This document shows, one piece after another, positions 16,834 to 17,726 of a stretch of 17,726 bases of DNA. The stretch is from Bremia lactucae (Eukaryota > Oomycota > Peronosporomycetes > Peronosporales > Peronosporaceae), in assembly GCF_004359215.1 (NCBI RefSeq), contig NC_090618.1, positions 912,276 to 930,001 of the forward strand, read 5' to 3'. Numbering within the stretch: position 1 is the first letter of the stretch; every line of letters begins with the position of its first letter. A program made the position numbers and the translations under genes. The notes under the pieces are model-generated. The model worked only from the letters and a program-made list of their open reading frames with translations. It made no database searches and had not been told where the DNA came from.

Positions 16834-17726
16834 ATGATTTTGATTGGTCAGATCCATCATTTTAAATTCCATCGCATGAAGGAACAATTCATGCGGGGTG
16901 AGGATAGTGTTGAACCTTCGGCTGCGGTTCGTGCAGCCGCGGGTGACGCATTGTTATCTCTTGCGGTAGACGTTCCGTCTACCGTAGTGTCTTCCACTCG
17001 CACAACACTTGGTGTTGCGAGTGCACGTGGTGATTCACCACGTGAGTACGACCCCTCTTTAGAGGTCGATTATGAGTGCGAGTCGGACGAAATGGCCGAC
17101 TCGGGGAGGATGGAACAGTCGCCTGATACCCGTCAGGCGGCTGATTATGAGCCTTCGAATGAGACGGCTCATTCCGATAGACGTGTGAACAGTCTATTTG
17201 GTTCCGACGATGAGGATGATCCCTCATCGCCCGTACGATCTTTCGTACGGTCTCCCATACGATCACCTGCACGTGTTTCTGTGCAAGGTGACGACGGTGG
17301 CGTAAGCCATCGTAAGAAAAGTCCTCGTGGTACCCCTACCTCAGCGGGTACCACTCAGGGGAGTGATGACAGTAAAATGTCTAATCTCGCCCCTGAAAAG
17401 AAGCCGTGGCTTTTGCCAGAAAGGCTCATTAATAGCTTGTCTGGAGAAACTACTCCACACAATAAATATCCTTTATTTATTGCGACAAAGCTACATGGCC
17501 TTGATCCCAGCGCGAAGAACTTTCGCGCTGAGGAAGATTTCTATCTCGATGCTTTTCTAAAGCATCGATGGTTTAGTGGCAATAATAAGCGAGATAAAGT
17601 CTCGCTTATGCAAGCTTGGAGTGCGTTCATTCGCAATGTTAAAGACATTGGACGCGAAGCTTGGCTTCAAAAACTTAACGCGAATCGTGTTAAGTTTGAG
17701 AAAAGAACTCCAACCGGTGCAAAATA
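16834..17726 (+). CDS. Retrotransposon gag (intact, partial at window edge)
   Basis: Open from ATG at 16834 through the window end, about 297 residues (MILIGQIHHFKFHRMKEQ onward). Later in-frame ATGs at 16876 and 16891 are possible starts. An acidic, Ser/Asp/Arg-rich N-terminal half (SLFGSDDEDDPSSPVRSF, then RSPIRSPARVSVQGDDGG) is followed by a folded, gag-like part with aromatic and charged positions (LDAFLKHRWFSGNNKRDKVS, then LMQAWSAFIRNVKDIGREAW). It is called gag because it is the first frame after a 5' LTR and recurs in that place in other copies; no zinc knuckle is in view. It presumably forms the virus-like particle that packages the element RNA. It is free of stops, unlike the other gag copies, which marks a young insertion. 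The DNA is packed with perfect short hairpins. Confidence 0.85.
   Translation, partial: MILIGQIHHFKFHRMKEQFMRGEDSVEPSAAVRAAAGDALLSLAVDVPSTVVSSTRTTLGVASARGDSPREYDPSLEVDYECESDEMADSGRMEQSPDTRQAADYEPSNETAHSDRRVNSLFGSDDEDDPSSPVRSFVRSPIRSPARVSVQGDDGGVSHRKKSPRGTPTSAGTTQGSDDSKMSNLAPEKKPWLLPERLINSLSGETTPHNKYPLFIATKLHGLDPSAKNFRAEEDFYLDAFLKHRWFSGNNKRDKVSLMQAWSAFIRNVKDIGREAWLQKLNANRVKFEKRTPTGAK
16919..17609 (+). repeat. Array of perfect short hairpins within gag
   Basis: Perfect stems (stem length/loop) at 16919-16939 (7/7), 16964-16984 (9/3), 17024-17044 (9/3), 17079-17103 (8/9), 17120-17139 (7/6), 17209-17228 (7/6), 17231-17250 (8/4), 17327-17354 (9/10), 17461-17481 (7/7), 17508-17530 (9/5), 17546-17568 (10/3) and 17585-17609 (10/5), plus a bulged one at 16995-17023. 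The hairpins differ in sequence, so this is not a tandem or CRISPR repeat. Confidence 0.92.

Noticed and set aside
16979..17272. Minus-strand open frame opposite gag
   Set aside because: Shadow of the intact gag frame; the hairpin-rich DNA makes both strands look alike in composition.
16919..17609. CRISPR-like or tandem repeat array
   Set aside because: The stems are all different in sequence with irregular spacing, lie in a coding frame, and the genome is eukaryotic.

Overview
This is eukaryotic DNA and almost certainly from an oomycete (Phytophthora or downy-mildew type). Three things support this: an intact Crinkler (CRN) effector gene with an LFLAK motif and an HVLVVVP boundary; a 16-base match, 13 positions identical, to the oomycete Inr/FPR core promoter just upstream of it; and chromodomain-bearing Ty3/gypsy retrotransposons of the type common in these genomes. 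Runs of 100 N and 11 N show a draft scaffold. No tRNA, rRNA or CRISPR was seen.

Layout. Positions 1-345 are a partial LTR on the minus strand. Positions 635-2785 are minus-strand pol debris whose RT parts lie out of order around the 100-N gap. Positions 2990-9640 hold three plus-strand pol copies (A, B, C: RNase H, integrase, C-terminal domain, linker, chromodomain), all broken by stops and frameshifts. Each ends at the same perfect hairpin, and after B and C the hairpin leads straight into minus-strand gag. Positions 10835-11623 are two LTRs head to head. A recent plus-strand gag is cut off at the 11-N gap (12032-12042).

Positions 12043-14790 carry a copy of the CRN 3' flank followed by a decayed THADA/Trm732-like gene (regulator of tRNA ribose methylation at position 32). 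The intact 372-residue CRN gene follows (14872-15990) with its own 3' flank. That flank is interrupted at 16306 by a young LTR element whose gag is open to the end of the window.

The most striking signal is not a gene. LTR, gag and pol are packed with short perfect inverted repeats (7-13 bp stems, mostly 3-10 nt loops). In gag there is about one every 50 nt, far above chance, while the THADA and CRN regions nearly lack them. Diverged gag copies keep stems through paired changes on both arms, and one integrase copy has turned an imperfect palindrome into a perfect 13-bp one at the cost of amino-acid changes. Template switching that copies one arm onto the other, or selection for RNA structure, could explain this.
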